In this document: piece by piece, positions 1 through 8,646 of the stretch
Numbering within the stretch: the first letter of the stretch is position 1
How the letters are laid out: every line of letters begins with the position of its first letter
NCBI RefSeq assembly: GCF_017921835.1
Contig: NZ_JAGEMN010000003.1
Location: 1 to 64,000, forward strand
Source: Sporosarcina sp. 6E9
GTDB lineage: Bacteria; Bacillota; Bacilli; Bacillales_A; Planococcaceae
DNA: 64,000 nt
Reading direction: 5' to 3'
The notes under the pieces: model-generated
What the model was told of the DNA's origin: nothing
Seen by the model: the letters and a program-made list of their open reading frames with translations, nothing else
Database searches by the model: none
Translations under genes and position numbers: made by a program

Positions 1-597
<597 letters not shown>

Positions 598-756
598 AGA
601 GAAACTTGAATAGCTCGAGTTTCATTTTGCTGACTTTGAATCCGAAGATTCGTTTTGTTTCGATTTAACGAAACGTTATATCTTGACGTTTTGCTGTTCA
701 GTTTTCAAGGTTCATTCACAATTATTTCTTCGCTGCGTTTCAACAGCAACTTCTCT

Positions 757-785
757 AATTTAACATCCACACATCATAATGTCAA
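757..785 (-). promoter_or_regulatory. Sigma-A promoter of the rRNA operon
   Basis: On the minus strand a consensus TTGACA (780-785) is followed after exactly 17 bases by TAAATT (757-762). It lies between tRNA-Gly and the 16S gene. The roughly 160 bases between it and the rRNA contain the CTTGAAAACTGAAC-type leader that commonly precedes Bacillales 16S genes. Confidence 0.85.
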
Positions 786-822
786 CAACTATTTTCGAAG
801 TTTGTATTTCTTTAATAAAATT

Positions 823-896
823 TGGAGCGAGTGAAGGGAATCGAACCCTCATCATCAGCTTGGAAGGCTGAGGTTTTGCCATTAAACTACACTCGC
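823..896 (-). tRNA. tRNA-Gly (anticodon TCC)
   Basis: Cloverleaf read on the minus strand: 7-bp acceptor stem starting GCGAGTG, TTCGA T-loop, anticodon loop CTTCCAA. The 3' CCA is encoded. Last tRNA before the rRNA promoter. Confidence 0.95.
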
Positions 897-908
897 ATTA
901 TAAGTTAA

Positions 909-982
<74 letters not shown>

Positions 983-1025
983 TCTGTTAGAATCCTTAGC
1001 AAGGAAATAATGCATTTTACAATAT

Positions 1026-1112
1026 TGGTGCGGTAAAGAGGATTTGAACCTCCACAGGGTTAACCCCTACTAGGCCCTCAACCTAGCGCGTCTGCCGTTC
1101 CGCCACTACCGC
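1026..1112 (-). tRNA. tRNA-Leu (anticodon GAG)
   Basis: Class II tRNA of 87 nt with a long variable arm, acceptor GCGGTAG, anticodon loop TTGAGGG. CCA is encoded. Confidence 0.95.
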
Positions 1113-1185
1113 ATTATTTTTGCGACAAACTTTATTATATAGCATACTAGCATTTTGTCAACAATTTTTTTCATCATAAGTGTGA

Positions 1186-1258
1186 TGAGCCATACAGGAT
1201 TCGAACCTGTGACCCTCTGATTAAAAGTCAGATGCTCTACCAACTGAGCTAATGGCTC
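1186..1258 (-). tRNA. tRNA-Lys (anticodon TTT)
   Basis: Acceptor GAGCCAT/ATGGCTC, anticodon loop CTTTTAA. The discriminator A is followed by TCA rather than CCA. Confidence 0.95.
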
Positions 1259-1299
1259 TCGATTATATAATTAAACTCTCCATTATCCATTTGAAAACT

Positions 1300-1374
1300 T
1301 GGCTGGGGTAGCTGGATTCGAACCAACGAATAACGGAGTCAAAGTCCGTTGCCTTACCGCTTGGCTATACCCCA
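1300..1374 (-). tRNA. tRNA-Gln (anticodon TTG)
   Basis: Acceptor TGGGGTA, anticodon loop CTTTGAC, TTCGA T-loop, CCA encoded. Confidence 0.95.
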
Positions 1375-1471
1375 ATACTTTTACAACTAAACAACAATTC
1401 TTATTGTGGTATGTTATCTCATTTCTATACTATAAAATAAATCTTTACTTTTTTCAAGGTCTTTTTCTAAC

Positions 1472-1560
1472 ACCCTCGAAAATATACCTCAATGCCTAAA
1501 CTTCTTTTTGAACAAGTGATTTAAGGTGGAAACTATGAACGCAAAGGCGCGTTCAAGCTT
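1472..1560. repeat. Diverged repeat, copy 1 (in tRNA cluster)
   Basis: About 90 bp beginning ACCCTCGAAAATAT, containing a GTGATTTAAGGT box and a 7-bp hairpin with arms TGAACGC and GCGTTCA (1536-1555). It aligns along its length with the copy 117 bp to the right. The roughly 310-bp gap between tRNA-Gln and tRNA-Glu holds nothing else I can identify. Confidence 0.7.
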
Positions 1561-1588
1561 CTTTTCCGGCAAACCTTTTTTCGATAAG

Positions 1589-1679
1589 ACCCTCGAAAAT
1601 ATGCCTCCATGTCAAAACTTCATTTTGCCAGGTGATTCAAGGTAGCATTTTGAAAGCGAAGTGCGCTTTCAAAACACCT
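1589..1679. repeat. Diverged repeat, copy 2 (in tRNA cluster)
   Basis: Second copy of the unit at 1472: ACCCTCGAAAATAT, then GTGATTCAAGGT, then a hairpin with 11-bp arms TTTTGAAAGCG and CGCTTTCAAAA. The hairpin arms differ in sequence from copy 1 but keep pairing, which argues for a selected RNA or DNA structure. Confidence 0.7.
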
Positions 1680-1682
1680 TAA

Positions 1683-1754
1683 TGACCCCTACGGGATTCG
1701 AACCCGTGATACCGCCGTGAAAGGGCGGTGTCTTAACCGCTTGACCAAGGGGCC
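1683..1754 (-). tRNA. tRNA-Glu (anticodon TTC)
   Basis: Acceptor GGCCCCT/AGGGGTC, anticodon loop CTTTCAC. No encoded CCA (discriminator A then TTA). First tRNA after the cluster promoter. Confidence 0.95.
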
Positions 1755-1828
1755 TATGTTTAAATAAATATAAATTAAACAGCTAATTCATTCTTGTAAT
1801 ATATCGTCTTCCTGAGCCGACCTTTTTT

Positions 1829-1857
1829 ATTATAGACAGGTTATCGAGTTTCGTCAA
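1829..1857 (-). promoter_or_regulatory. Sigma-A promoter of the tRNA cluster
   Basis: Minus-strand TTGACG (1852-1857), 17-base spacer, TATAAT (1829-1834). It lies about 75 bp upstream of tRNA-Glu and downstream of the SprT-like gene, so the cluster has its own strong promoter. Confidence 0.85.
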
Positions 1858-1897
1858 CCCTTTATTTAATATTCTTTGTAAAATCTTAGGAAACAAT

Positions 1898-1926
1898 AGT
1901 TAGACCGCGTTTTAGACGGCCTAACT
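1898..1926 (-). terminator. Hairpin after the SprT-like gene
   Basis: A 10-bp inverted repeat (arms AGTTAGGCCG and CGGTCTAACT, one G-U pair) immediately follows the SprT-like stop codon. The following T-run is weak (ATTGTTTC), so termination efficiency is uncertain. Confidence 0.55.
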
Positions 1927-1935
1927 CTTTTCCAT

Positions 1936-2394
1936 TCACCCTTCAAGTTGAATTGAAATAGCCCCAGAACATTTTCCGCATCGATATTTCTGGACATTGA
2001 TTCTTCTTTTCCTTTTATATTTCAGTTTGCATGATTCGCATTCGTATATATAGAAGGAAGTTGATTTCTTATTTTGTGCCGCAAGTGGTTTACAAAATCT
2101 AGGGGAGGATGTTTCATGTAATAATTTTCGAAAATCCTCATCACGATGTTTATATCCCTTTCCTTCTAAATGTAGGTGATAATGACAAAGTTCGTGTTTG
2201 ATCACCCCAACAAGTTCATTCATTCCATGAACTTTAAAAACTAATGGGTTAATTTCGATTGAATGGTCTGCAAGCATATAGCGACCACCCGTTGTGCGTA
2301 AACGCGGATTATGTGCCGCCTGATGAAGAAATGGTTTTTTAAATACGTCATTGGAAATTATCTTGACGGGTGTTTGTAATTCCTCATTCGTCAT
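1936..2394 (-). CDS. SprT-family metallopeptidase-like protein (YdcK-like)
   Basis: A 152-residue protein with the SprT layout: an HELCH zinc-metallopeptidase motif at residues 67-71 and a C-terminal zinc ribbon formed by C119, C122, C139 and C142. SprT-like domains (Spartan/SPRTN) cleave DNA-bound proteins in eukaryotes; the bacterial role is not established. It follows tex by 14 bases, as ydcI-ydcK do in B. subtilis, so the two are probably cotranscribed. Its Shine-Dalgarno is an uninterrupted run of eight G (2399-2406) followed by TGAA and the ATG. Substrate unknown. Confidence 0.9.
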   Translation of the reverse strand: MTNEELQTPVKIISNDVFKKPFLHQAAHNPRLRTTGGRYMLADHSIEINPLVFKVHGMNELVGVIKHELCHYHLHLEGKGYKHRDEDFRKLLHETSSPRFCKPLAAQNKKSTSFYIYECESCKLKYKRKRRINVQKYRCGKCSGAISIQLEG

Positions 2395-2408
2395 TTCACC
2401 CCCCCCAT

Positions 2409-4571
2409 TTAATCGGTAGTCTTTTTAGGCGGTATCATCGTTAAGGCTATTCTGCCTTTTTCCCGATCAACTGCATCTACCCAAACGGTCACAATATCTC
2501 CGGAGGCAACAACATCTAATGGATGTTTGACAAATCCCTTTTTCATTTTAGAAATATGAACAAGTCCATCTTCGGTAACGCCAATGTCAACAAATGCACC
2601 GAAATCAACGACGTTTCTCACAGTCCCTTGCATTTCCAGTCCTTCGTAAAGATCTTTTGCATCAAGAATATCCGCCTTCAATAATGGTTGTGGATAATCG
2701 TCACGCGGATCCCTATTCGGTCTTTGCAAGGTTTCAACAATATCTTTCAAAGTAACTTCTCCGACTTCAAGCTCGGTTGTCAGTTCCTTAATATTTAGGT
2801 TAGATAGTGCTTCAGAAGTTTCCTTTGTCCCTAATGATTCTTTCTTTACTTGCGCCTTTTCCAGAATGAGTTCTGCTATCTTATAACTTTCGGGGTGAAT
2901 TCCAGTAGAATCGAATGGATCCTTCGCCTCTGGAACACGCAAGAAACCAATAGCTTGCTCGTATGTTTTCGCACCTAAACGGGGAACTTTTTTCAGTTCG
3001 TTTCTTTTCGTGTAGAGACCATTCTCTTCCCTCGATTTCACGATGTTTTCCGCGACTGTTTTTGAAAGGCCCGCTACATATTGGAGTAGTGATGAAGATG
3101 CTGTATTAACGTTCACGCCAACCCTGTTAACCGCTGTTTCAACGACAAAAGTTAGGGATTCAGATAGTTTTCTCTTCGCGACGTCATGCTGGTATTGACC
3201 TACACCAACAGAACCTGGATCAATTTTAACAAGCTCGGATAATGGATCTTGTAGTCTTCGCGCGATTGATACAGCGCTTCTCTCTTCGACTTGAAGATTC
3301 GGAAATTCTTCTCTCGCCTGTTCAGATGCTGAATATACACTTGCTCCCGCTTCGTTTACAATAACGTATGAAACGCCAGCTCGTCCTTCTTTTAAACAAT
3401 CCGCTATGAACATCTCTGTTTCACGGGATGCCGTTCCATTCCCAATTGCTATAATCGAAATTGGATATTTCTCTAATATATTGATAATCGCACGTTTCGA
3501 TTTTTCTTTGTCCGGTTTTGGCGGATGCGGATAAATAACAGAGACTTCAAGAAGCTTTCCTGTTTCATCTACAACAGCAAGTTTACACCCAGAACGAAAC
3601 GCCGGATCTACTCCAAGTACATAATTCCCTTTTAAAGGCGGCTGGAGTAAAAGGCTTTTCAGGTTTTCAGAAAACACATGAATTGCTTGTTCTTCCGCTT
3701 TTTCTGTTAGCGTCGCCCGAATTTCACGTTCTATTGAAGGGGCAATTAAACGTTTAAATGAATCTTGAATCGCTTCCTCTACTTCTGCTGCAGAAGGAGA
3801 ATGCGACTTGCGAATTAATTCACGGGCCATAACACCGATAATTCGCTCTTCTGGAAAGGATACTGATAGCCGCAGAACACCCTCTTTTTCACCGCGGTTA
3901 AGCGCAAGTGTGCGATGAGGAACGATTCGTTTTAACGGTTCATCATACTCATAGTAGTTCCCGAAGACTTTTCTTTGATCATCTGCATCTTTTCGAACTG
4001 AAGATACAATTGAAGCATCCAACCACGCGATTTTTCTAATGGATTCCCGAATCGCAGCATCGTCGGCGATGTTTTCAGCAATAATGTCACGCGCACCAGC
4101 TAATGCATCTTCGATTGTTTCCACTTCTTTTTCTTCGTTAATGAATTGTTTTGCGAGTTCGTTCGGCTCTGTATCCGAAAATTTTAATAGTGATTCTGCG
4201 AGCGGTTCGAGCCCTTTTTCTTTCGCCATAGCTGCTCGCGTTCTTCTCTTTTGCATGTATGGGCGGTATAAATCTTCCACTCGTTGAAGGACAGTCGCCC
4301 CCTCAATTTTCTTTTTCAATTCATCGTTGAGTTTGCCTTGTTCTTCAATAATGCGCAGTACTTCTTCTTTTCTTTGCTCCAGGCCCTTCACGTATCCATA
4401 GGAGTCTTCGATTGCCTTAATTTGAACTTCATCTAAAGATCCAGTTGCTTCTTTACGGTACCTAGCAATAAACGGAACTGTATTTCCTTCTTCCAATAGT
4501 GCAATTACCTTTTCAGTTTGACTCACTGGAACAGCTGCCCTTGTTGCGGTCAGTTTTAAAATATGATTCAA
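2409..4571 (-). CDS. tex: Tex, transcription accessory / RNA-binding protein
   Basis: About 720 residues, the usual Tex length. It has the N-terminal Tex helical region (NTVPFIARYRKE), a YqgF/RNase H-like central domain (GVDPAFRSGCKLAV), helix-hairpin-helix motifs (NTASSSLLQYVAG, VPRLGAKTYEQA) and a C-terminal S1 RNA-binding domain (DFGAFVDIGVTEDGLVHIS). Tex is a cytoplasmic nucleic-acid-binding protein linked to transcription and stress. The longest frame begins with an ATG at 4598 that has no ribosome binding site; TTG at 4571 has AAGGTGG seven bases upstream and gives the expected N-terminus, so I chose it. It follows the rsbX terminator. Confidence 0.93.
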   Translation of the reverse strand: MNHILKLTATRAAVPVSQTEKVIALLEEGNTVPFIARYRKEATGSLDEVQIKAIEDSYGYVKGLEQRKEEVLRIIEEQGKLNDELKKKIEGATVLQRVEDLYRPYMQKRRTRAAMAKEKGLEPLAESLLKFSDTEPNELAKQFINEEKEVETIEDALAGARDIIAENIADDAAIRESIRKIAWLDASIVSSVRKDADDQRKVFGNYYEYDEPLKRIVPHRTLALNRGEKEGVLRLSVSFPEERIIGVMARELIRKSHSPSAAEVEEAIQDSFKRLIAPSIEREIRATLTEKAEEQAIHVFSENLKSLLLQPPLKGNYVLGVDPAFRSGCKLAVVDETGKLLEVSVIYPHPPKPDKEKSKRAIINILEKYPISIIAIGNGTASRETEMFIADCLKEGRAGVSYVIVNEAGASVYSASEQAREEFPNLQVEERSAVSIARRLQDPLSELVKIDPGSVGVGQYQHDVAKRKLSESLTFVVETAVNRVGVNVNTASSSLLQYVAGLSKTVAENIVKSREENGLYTKRNELKKVPRLGAKTYEQAIGFLRVPEAKDPFDSTGIHPESYKIAELILEKAQVKKESLGTKETSEALSNLNIKELTTELEVGEVTLKDIVETLQRPNRDPRDDYPQPLLKADILDAKDLYEGLEMQGTVRNVVDFGAFVDIGVTEDGLVHISKMKKGFVKHPLDVVASGDIVTVWVDAVDREKGRIALTMIPPKKTTD

Positions 4572-4610
4572 TACATTTCCCACCTTTCCTGCTGTCATCT
4601 ATTTTAACAC

Positions 4611-4642
4611 AAAAAAGCCTGCTTCCGTTTAATGAAGCAGAC
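4611..4642 (-). terminator. Rho-independent terminator of the rsb-sigB operon
   Basis: Minus strand: 9-bp stem GTCTGCTTC / GAAGCAGGC (one mismatch-tolerant G-T pair), 8-base loop, followed by T6. It overlaps the last codons of rsbX. Confidence 0.88.
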
Positions 4643-5225
4643 TTCCCGCTATGAATGTTGCATCGTCATCATGATTTATTGTTTCTATAACGTTTCGACT
4701 AAGTTGAGTCAGGCAACTCGTATTCTTCAACAATGCCTTTGGACTTGGTAATTGAATGCCATCAGAATGGAGAAAAAAGACGTCCCCTATATGATAATCA
4801 TATTCCTGTGTATTCAACTTCTGTGGTTTCCCTGACAAATACCCCATTACCGGAAGTGGATAAATCATTTTCTCTCCGTCCTGCAGCATATAAAATCTAA
4901 CGTTGCCTACGCAACTATATTGAATAACCTGGCTTTTATAATCTATTTTCACGATTGCAACTGCAGCACCGCGTTTTTGAATCATATATTCATTACATCT
5001 GCTAAGCAATTCATCAAGTGATTCATCATGATGATCTTTAATGACATTTGGAATTACCTCTGCCGATTGACGTGCAATTGGTCCGCTACCAAGCCCGTCC
5101 GCAATTGCACAAATGAAGTAATCGTCATCCGAATGTACAAAGTATGCATCGCCGGATTCTCTATTTCCTGACTTGGCCCTTTGATATATATTCAGTTCAA
5201 CATGGTCATTGACAACTGTCTCCAC
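4629..5225 (-). CDS. rsbX: RsbX, PP2C-type serine phosphatase (sigma-B feedback regulator)
   Basis: A 198-residue PP2C-like phosphatase with the DGLGSGPIA metal-binding motif. RsbX dephosphorylates RsbS and RsbR and resets the stressosome after stress. It starts with GTG whose G is the last base of the sigB stop codon TAG, with GGGGTG upstream, indicating translational coupling. It is the last gene of the operon and is closed by the terminator at 4611-4642, as in B. subtilis. Confidence 0.93.
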   Translation of the reverse strand: METVVNDHVELNIYQRAKSGNRESGDAYFVHSDDDYFICAIADGLGSGPIARQSAEVIPNVIKDHHDESLDELLSRCNEYMIQKRGAAVAIVKIDYKSQVIQYSCVGNVRFYMLQDGEKMIYPLPVMGYLSGKPQKLNTQEYDYHIGDVFFLHSDGIQLPSPKALLKNTSCLTQLSRNVIETINHDDDATFIAGSLLH

Positions 5226-6013
5226 TAAGACACCCCATCAGAAGTAGCCGATGATATAGCTTCTTGTAATTTCTTAATCGCTTTTCTTTGTAATCTGGAA
5301 ACATGCATTTGTGATATGCCTAGTCGTTCGCCTGCTTCCTTTTGGCTTAATTGTTCAATATATGTATATTGAACAATTTGTTTTTCTCGTTCTGATAGTA
5401 CGACGAGGGCATCCAAAACAAGCATCCGTTGATCGGTCGCCTCATATCCGTCATCAGTAGACCCGATCAGGTCGAATAATGTCACCGTTCCACCTTCTGA
5501 ATCCGCATCCAAAGTATGATCCATTGATAAGGCTTGGTAACTTCTTCCCATTTCCATCGCTTCCAAGACATCGTCTTCGTCTATATCAAGATACTCGGCA
5601 ATCTCATGAATTTGCGGGGAGCGTTGTAATTCAGTCGTCAACTTTTCGACTGTCGCTCTAATTTTCGGTCCTAGTTCTTTAATGCGTCTTGGGACATGAA
5701 TCGCCCAAGTCTTATCGCGCATAAATCTTTTTATTTCACCAATAATCGTCGGAACAGCAAAGGCTTCAAAGCTTCGTCCAAAATCAGGATCATATCGTCT
5801 AATGGCACCTAGTAAACCTAGCATCCCAACCTGCACTAAATCTTCATGATAGGATTTACCATTTGAATATTTGTGAGCGAGTGATTGCACTAATCTTTCA
5901 TAATGAAGTACTAAATTCGTCTGTGCTTCTTCATCATTTGTTTCTTGGCACACCCTTATCCATTGTAGAACCTCATCTTTAGTATCTGATCTAGGAGGTG
6001 ACTGTTTCGACAT
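5225..6013 (-). CDS. sigB: RNA polymerase sigma factor SigB (general stress)
   Basis: A 262-residue sigma-70 factor of the SigB/SigF/SigG group: region 2 (DLVQVGMLGLLGAIRRYDP), region 3 (RRIKELGPKI) and region 4 helix-turn-helix (LSQKEAGERLGISQMHVSRLQ). The longest frame begins with GTG at 6034; the ATG at 6013 has AGGTGG at proper spacing and gives exactly the B. subtilis length, so I chose it. It overlaps the 3' end of rsbW, its anti-sigma factor, consistent with coupled synthesis. Expression is expected from the internal sigma-B promoter at 6832-6857. Confidence 0.96.
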   Translation of the reverse strand: MSKQSPPRSDTKDEVLQWIRVCQETNDEEAQTNLVLHYERLVQSLAHKYSNGKSYHEDLVQVGMLGLLGAIRRYDPDFGRSFEAFAVPTIIGEIKRFMRDKTWAIHVPRRIKELGPKIRATVEKLTTELQRSPQIHEIAEYLDIDEDDVLEAMEMGRSYQALSMDHTLDADSEGGTVTLFDLIGSTDDGYEATDQRMLVLDALVVLSEREKQIVQYTYIEQLSQKEAGERLGISQMHVSRLQRKAIKKLQEAISSATSDGVS

Positions 6014-6458
6014 CCTTATCCACCTGCTCTTCACCGAGATATTTTGTCATAAAGACTGTCACGCCCTCCTCGTGGTGTACTTTTACTTCATCCATCAATG
6101 TTTCCATTAAATAAAGACCTAATCCACCCTCTCGAAGGAATTCGACTTCTTCCAGTTCGTTGTATGGGCCAATATCTTTTTTCGTTTCTTCATAATTAAA
6201 GCTTTCACCGTGATCAGCTATCATAATTTCAATTTTATCTTCAAATAAAGCACATCCTACTACGACTTCACCATCCTTATCTTGATACGCATGTTGGACT
6301 GCATTTGTCACAGCTTCACTTGTTGCGATTTTCAAGTCTTCAATTTCGTCGTAGTTAAATCCAAGTCGGCTCGCGAGGCCAGATATTGTCAGTCGGGCAA
6401 TCCCGATATATTGCGCTTTAGCAGGCACTCTTATTTCGACATAGTCATAGGGTTGCAT
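5991..6458 (-). CDS. rsbW: RsbW, anti-sigma-B factor and serine kinase
   Basis: About 155 residues, GHKL-type ATPase fold: N box SEAVTNAVQHAY, G1-type DHGESF and G2-type GGLGLYLMETLMDEV. RsbW binds SigB and holds it inactive in unstressed cells, and phosphorylates RsbV. The ATG at 6458 (AGGTGA upstream) is preferred over the GTG at 6470 because it aligns with known RsbW N-termini; both are possible. It overlaps rsbV and sigB, so the three proteins are made in coupled fashion. Confidence 0.94.
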   Translation of the reverse strand: MQPYDYVEIRVPAKAQYIGIARLTISGLASRLGFNYDEIEDLKIATSEAVTNAVQHAYQDKDGEVVVGCALFEDKIEIMIADHGESFNYEETKKDIGPYNELEEVEFLREGGLGLYLMETLMDEVKVHHEEGVTVFMTKYLGEEQVDKDVETVTS

Positions 6459-6786
6459 CGAGACTTTCACCTACTCCCTTCTCGATATCAATAACTTCAT
6501 CGAGACCCGTAATTTCAAATAACCGTTTAATCCGATCACTTACGCCGGTAATTTTCACATATCCATCGTTCGCTTTTAATCTTTTATAAAATCCTACGAA
6601 AACACCTAGTCCAGTACTATCTATATATGTCACGTCTATTAGATTTAATTCAGCTTGCAAGCCTGGTATGTCTTGCACTGTTGCTAGTTTCTCCTTTAAT
6701 AACGGAGCCGTAAATGCATCGATTTCACCTGTAATATGAAAATGTTGAACGTGATCTTCCTTAGACATTTCTACTTTTAAGTTCAT
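6445..6786 (-). CDS. rsbV: RsbV, anti-anti-sigma factor (STAS domain)
   Basis: A 113-residue STAS protein. The phosphorylated serine is S57 in YIDSTGLGVFVG. Unphosphorylated RsbV captures RsbW and frees SigB. ATG at 6786 is preceded by GGGGGGTTGAA. It is the first gene behind the sigma-B promoter (6832-6857), which gives positive feedback on rsbV-rsbW-sigB-rsbX. Confidence 0.94.
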   Translation of the reverse strand: MNLKVEMSKEDHVQHFHITGEIDAFTAPLLKEKLATVQDIPGLQAELNLIDVTYIDSTGLGVFVGFYKRLKANDGYVKITGVSDRIKRLFEITGLDEVIDIEKGVGESLDATL

Positions 6787-6831
6787 TTTCAACCCCCCGG
6801 ATTACTTTTTATTTTTTAACCTAAAGGTTCT

Positions 6832-6857
6832 TTACCCTACCTGATACTTACTTAAAC
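6832..6857 (-). promoter_or_regulatory. Internal sigma-B promoter upstream of rsbV
   Basis: Minus strand: GTTTAA (6852-6857), 14-base spacer, GGGTAA (6832-6837), an exact match to the known sigma-B consensus GTTTAA-N12..15-GGGWAW. The -35 abuts the stop codon of rsbU. The position is the same as in the B. subtilis sigB operon. Confidence 0.92.
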
Positions 6858-7865
6858 CTATTTTATTTCTTTTTTGAATATCACGATTGAAAAGTCATCA
6901 TGTAGTTGGAAATTCTGCATTTCCCCAAGTTGCTGATAAACCGTATCTGCAATTTTTTGGGCTGGCTCATCTTTTACGGATTTTAAAATCCCTTTAATAA
7001 CTTCATCATCAATAAATCCGTCTTCAGTTCTCGTTTCGGTTACACCATCCGTCATCATAGCTATGAAGTCGCCTTCATCTAAAACGACACTTCGTTCTTC
7101 GTAAATAACATTTGGATGTACGCCGAGCAGCAGGCCTTTTGCATCTAGCATAATAAAAGAATCAGTAGCCGCTTTGTATAATAGAACAGGTTCGTGACCT
7201 GCGGATGCATAGGAAAATAAAGAGCCTTCTACTTCATACTTTCCGTAGAACATTGAAATAAACATTGAATCATCAACACTTTCTTCAACAATTCTATTTA
7301 CAACATCAAGAACGACACGCGGACTTGAATTTTGTCCACGCATATTATCCATTCCAAATTTAATCATGGACATGCAAAGGGCGGCAGGAATTCCTTTCCC
7401 GATAACATCTGCAACGGCAACACTTGCGTAGTTAGAATCGTCACTTAGAAAGTAAATATAATCTCCGCTCATTTGTTTAGCAGGTACAGTTAAAAATCCA
7501 ATATCCAGTTCGCTAAATGTCGGAACCTTCGTTTTCAATAATGTATTTTGAACTTTTTCTGCGATTTTCATTTCGAGGTTTAGTTCCTCTTGTTTGCGAA
7601 CTAAACTTTGATGCTCTTGTAGTGCAAGTCCATAATGGATCATCATTTCAATCAGGAAATCAAATGAATGCCAAAAGTCTTCAGGTGCGTCTTTGAACAA
7701 CTCCATTAACGCTGACTTATGAATTCCGATGACTTCTTCTGGCGATATTTCTTTTTCGATAAAGCGTCTACTAAATTTCTGCCCCGCATATAAATCATTT
7801 TCACTTTTCGTGTTGATATATCGATTGACGATTGCTTTATACTGTTTTTCTACTTCTTTTGGCAT
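6858..7865 (-). CDS. rsbU: RsbU, PP2C-type phosphatase activating RsbV
   Basis: A 335-residue protein: an N-terminal helical RsbT-binding region (about 1-110) and a SpoIIE/PP2C phosphatase domain (SGDYIYF, DVIGKGIPAALCMS, SAGHEPVLLY, MMTDGVTET). When RsbT binds it, RsbU dephosphorylates RsbV and so releases SigB. ATG at 7865 follows GGGGTGAGGG. It sits between rsbT and the sigma-B promoter and lacks any sensor or transmembrane domain, fitting the environmental-stress branch. Confidence 0.94.
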   Translation of the reverse strand: MPKEVEKQYKAIVNRYINTKSENDLYAGQKFSRRFIEKEISPEEVIGIHKSALMELFKDAPEDFWHSFDFLIEMMIHYGLALQEHQSLVRKQEELNLEMKIAEKVQNTLLKTKVPTFSELDIGFLTVPAKQMSGDYIYFLSDDSNYASVAVADVIGKGIPAALCMSMIKFGMDNMRGQNSSPRVVLDVVNRIVEESVDDSMFISMFYGKYEVEGSLFSYASAGHEPVLLYKAATDSFIMLDAKGLLLGVHPNVIYEERSVVLDEGDFIAMMTDGVTETRTEDGFIDDEVIKGILKSVKDEPAQKIADTVYQQLGEMQNFQLHDDFSIVIFKKEIK

Positions 7866-7879
7866 TTACCCTCACCCCT

Positions 7880-8281
7880 TTAACGAAGCCATTTCACCGT
7901 GGTGATGGTGGTTCCAACACCTTGTTCAGACTGGACATTAAATTCATCCATAAGTCTTCGGACTCCCGGCATTCCCGCGCCTAGTCCACCCGATGTCGAA
8001 TAACCATCATTCATCACTTTCCGAAGATCGGCAATTCCAGGTCCTTCATCCGATGCGATAATCGTCATTCCAGATTGGCCATTTTTAAAAATTCGTTCAA
8101 TCTTAATATTACCTTTACCTGCATATAAATAGATATTACGGGCCAGTTCGCTTATCGCCGTCGTTATCCTTGCTTGGTCAACGGTGCCAAAACCAATATT
8201 TTTCGCTTCGTCCCGCCCAAGCTGACGTGCAGCTACAATGTCCCACTCTGTATATATATCTACAGACGATCGGCACTCCAT
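7880..8281 (-). CDS. rsbT: RsbT, stressosome serine/threonine kinase
   Basis: A 133-residue GHKL kinase related to RsbW: N-box ISELARNIYLYAG, then DEGPGIADL and a glycine-rich GGLGAGMPGVRRLMDEF. RsbT phosphorylates RsbS and RsbR on stress, leaves the stressosome and activates RsbU. It starts two bases after rsbS ends, so the two are coupled. Confidence 0.94.
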   Translation of the reverse strand: MECRSSVDIYTEWDIVAARQLGRDEAKNIGFGTVDQARITTAISELARNIYLYAGKGNIKIERIFKNGQSGMTIIASDEGPGIADLRKVMNDGYSTSGGLGAGMPGVRRLMDEFNVQSEQGVGTTITTVKWLR

Positions 8282-8283
8282 AT

Positions 8284-8646
8284 TCAGGCCTCCAATTCTA
8301 TCTGAAGTTTATCCAGTCCGTTTTCCAAGTCTAGTGCTGTCAGGACGTTTTCCAAACGTATCCCAAGCTCTATCAGTGTTATTGCAACAGCTGGTTGGAT
8401 TCCGGTAATTACTACTTTTGCCCCCATCAGACTAGACATATTAATCACATCGCCAAGTACTTTTGCGATGAACGAATCAATAAAATCAATTGGAGTTAAA
8501 TCTATTAAAACACCACGTGCATTTTTCGAGTGCAATTTGTCCAAAAGGTCTTCCTGAAATTGAATTGCATTCTGATCATCCAGTTCCCATTGAATGGAAA
8601 CAATTAAAATATCACCTAGTTTTAAAATCGGTATTCGCATATTCAT
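8284..8646 (-). CDS. rsbS: RsbS, stressosome STAS scaffold protein
   Basis: A 120-residue single-STAS protein nearly collinear with B. subtilis RsbS ([27 protein letters not shown]). The phosphorylation site corresponds to S58 in IDSFIAKV. It holds RsbT within the stressosome. Its start overlaps the end of rsbR by four bases. Confidence 0.95.
   Translation of the reverse strand: MNMRIPILKLGDILIVSIQWELDDQNAIQFQEDLLDKLHSKNARGVLIDLTPIDFIDSFIAKVLGDVINMSSLMGAKVVITGIQPAVAITLIELGIRLENVLTALDLENGLDKLQIELEA

Noticed and set aside
1299..1499. 66-codon open frame on plus
   Set aside because: Its first part is antisense to tRNA-Gln; no ribosome binding site.
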